Part shown: positions 6,296-6,451 of the stretch, piece after piece
Layout of the letters: each line of letters starts with the position of its first letter
How positions within the stretch are numbered: position 1 is the stretch's first letter
Assembly: GCA_007130025.1 (NCBI GenBank)
Contig: SLTF01000463.1
Location: 1 to 6,451 of the forward strand
Source: Spirochaetales bacterium
GTDB taxonomy: Bacteria; Spirochaetota; Spirochaetia; DSM-27196; PWMO01
Reading direction: 5' to 3'
DNA: 6,451 bases
The notes under the pieces: model-generated
Database searches by the model: none
What the model was told of the DNA's origin: nothing
What the model saw: only the letters and a program-made list of their open reading frames with translations
Made by a program: the position numbers and the translations under genes

Positions 6296-6451
6296 TCAAA
6301 CGCGAGCGATCCCCTGGTACTGGGCGCTGCCAAATGCCAGAATCGCGGAAAAGATCGGGCTCAGAAAGATCAATCCGATCCCAAATCCCGTTCCTTTCCC
6401 GAAGCTCTTTGCCAGATCGAGCGCCATGATAATGGCAACCACAAAGTTCAC
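6296..6451 (-). CDS. DUF5684-like membrane protein, C-terminal part
   Basis: An open frame enters from the right edge on the minus strand and ends with TGA at 6298-6296, giving the last 51 residues of a longer protein. It holds two hydrophobic segments, roughly FVVAIIMAL near the window edge and GFGIGLIFLSPIFSAILAFG at about 22-41, joined by LAKSFGKGT, and ends with SAQYQGIARV. The combination of a Leu-Ala-x-x-Phe-Gly-Lys stretch, a GFGxGLIFL helix and a closing FGxAQY is characteristic of the DUF5684 family of small multi-pass inner-membrane proteins, whose function is not established. Recognition is from memory of the family pattern. The start and any N-terminal domain lie outside the window. 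The gene converges on the interrupted frame at 5939-6286. Confidence 0.75.
   Translation of the reverse strand: MNFVVAIIMALDLAKSFGKGTGFGIGLIFLSPIFSAILAFGSAQYQGIARV

Noticed and set aside
1..6451. Betaine reductase or other selenoprotein system linked to the betaine importer
   Set aside because: The residues around the in-frame TGA do not resemble glycine, sarcosine or betaine reductase subunits, and no other genes of such a pathway are present in the window.

Overview
The window is bacterial DNA of fairly high GC content with densely packed genes. The best-supported content is an osmoprotectant (glycine betaine/proline-type) ABC importer operon, proX-proV-proW, on the minus strand. It is flanked by two unrelated NAD(P)H- or flavin-dependent oxidoreductases, and the right edge holds the tail of a DUF5684-type membrane protein. 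The source is uncertain. The ProX signal peptide ends in a Gly-Gly-Gly-Gln-Pro-Glu-Glu stretch with no lipobox cysteine. That style, together with a DUF5684 protein, is reminiscent of free-living Spirochaetes (Spirochaeta/Alkalispirochaeta-like, possibly from a saline habitat), but this is a low-confidence inference.

Layout from left to right. An Old Yellow Enzyme family oxidoreductase (58-1257, +) meets the permease gene tail to tail, with the two stop codons sharing four bases. The importer occupies 1254-4408 on the minus strand and is transcribed right to left as binding protein (proX), ATPase with CBS domains (proV), then permease (proW). proX and proV are 13 bp apart, and proV and proW overlap by 8 bp. 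A sigma70-like promoter with an exact 17-bp spacer lies at 4440-4468 just upstream of proX and fixes its start. Further right is a zinc-independent medium-chain dehydrogenase/reductase (4596-5744, minus) with its own good ribosome binding site.

Right of the reductase is a gene-free leader of about 190 bp. It is followed by a plus-strand reading frame (5939-6286) that has coding-like composition but is interrupted by an in-frame TGA at 6194-6196, with a perfect 6-bp inverted repeat starting two bases after the TGA. It is probably a decayed small gene; recoding is possible but unproven. The last 156 bases encode the C-terminal 51 residues of a DUF5684-like membrane protein on the minus strand.

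The three transporter genes clearly form one functional unit: ProX captures the solute, ProW forms the channel, and ProV powers it and probably senses ionic strength through its CBS domains. The two oxidoreductases show no visible pathway link to the importer. No tRNA, rRNA, CRISPR array or insertion sequence was seen.
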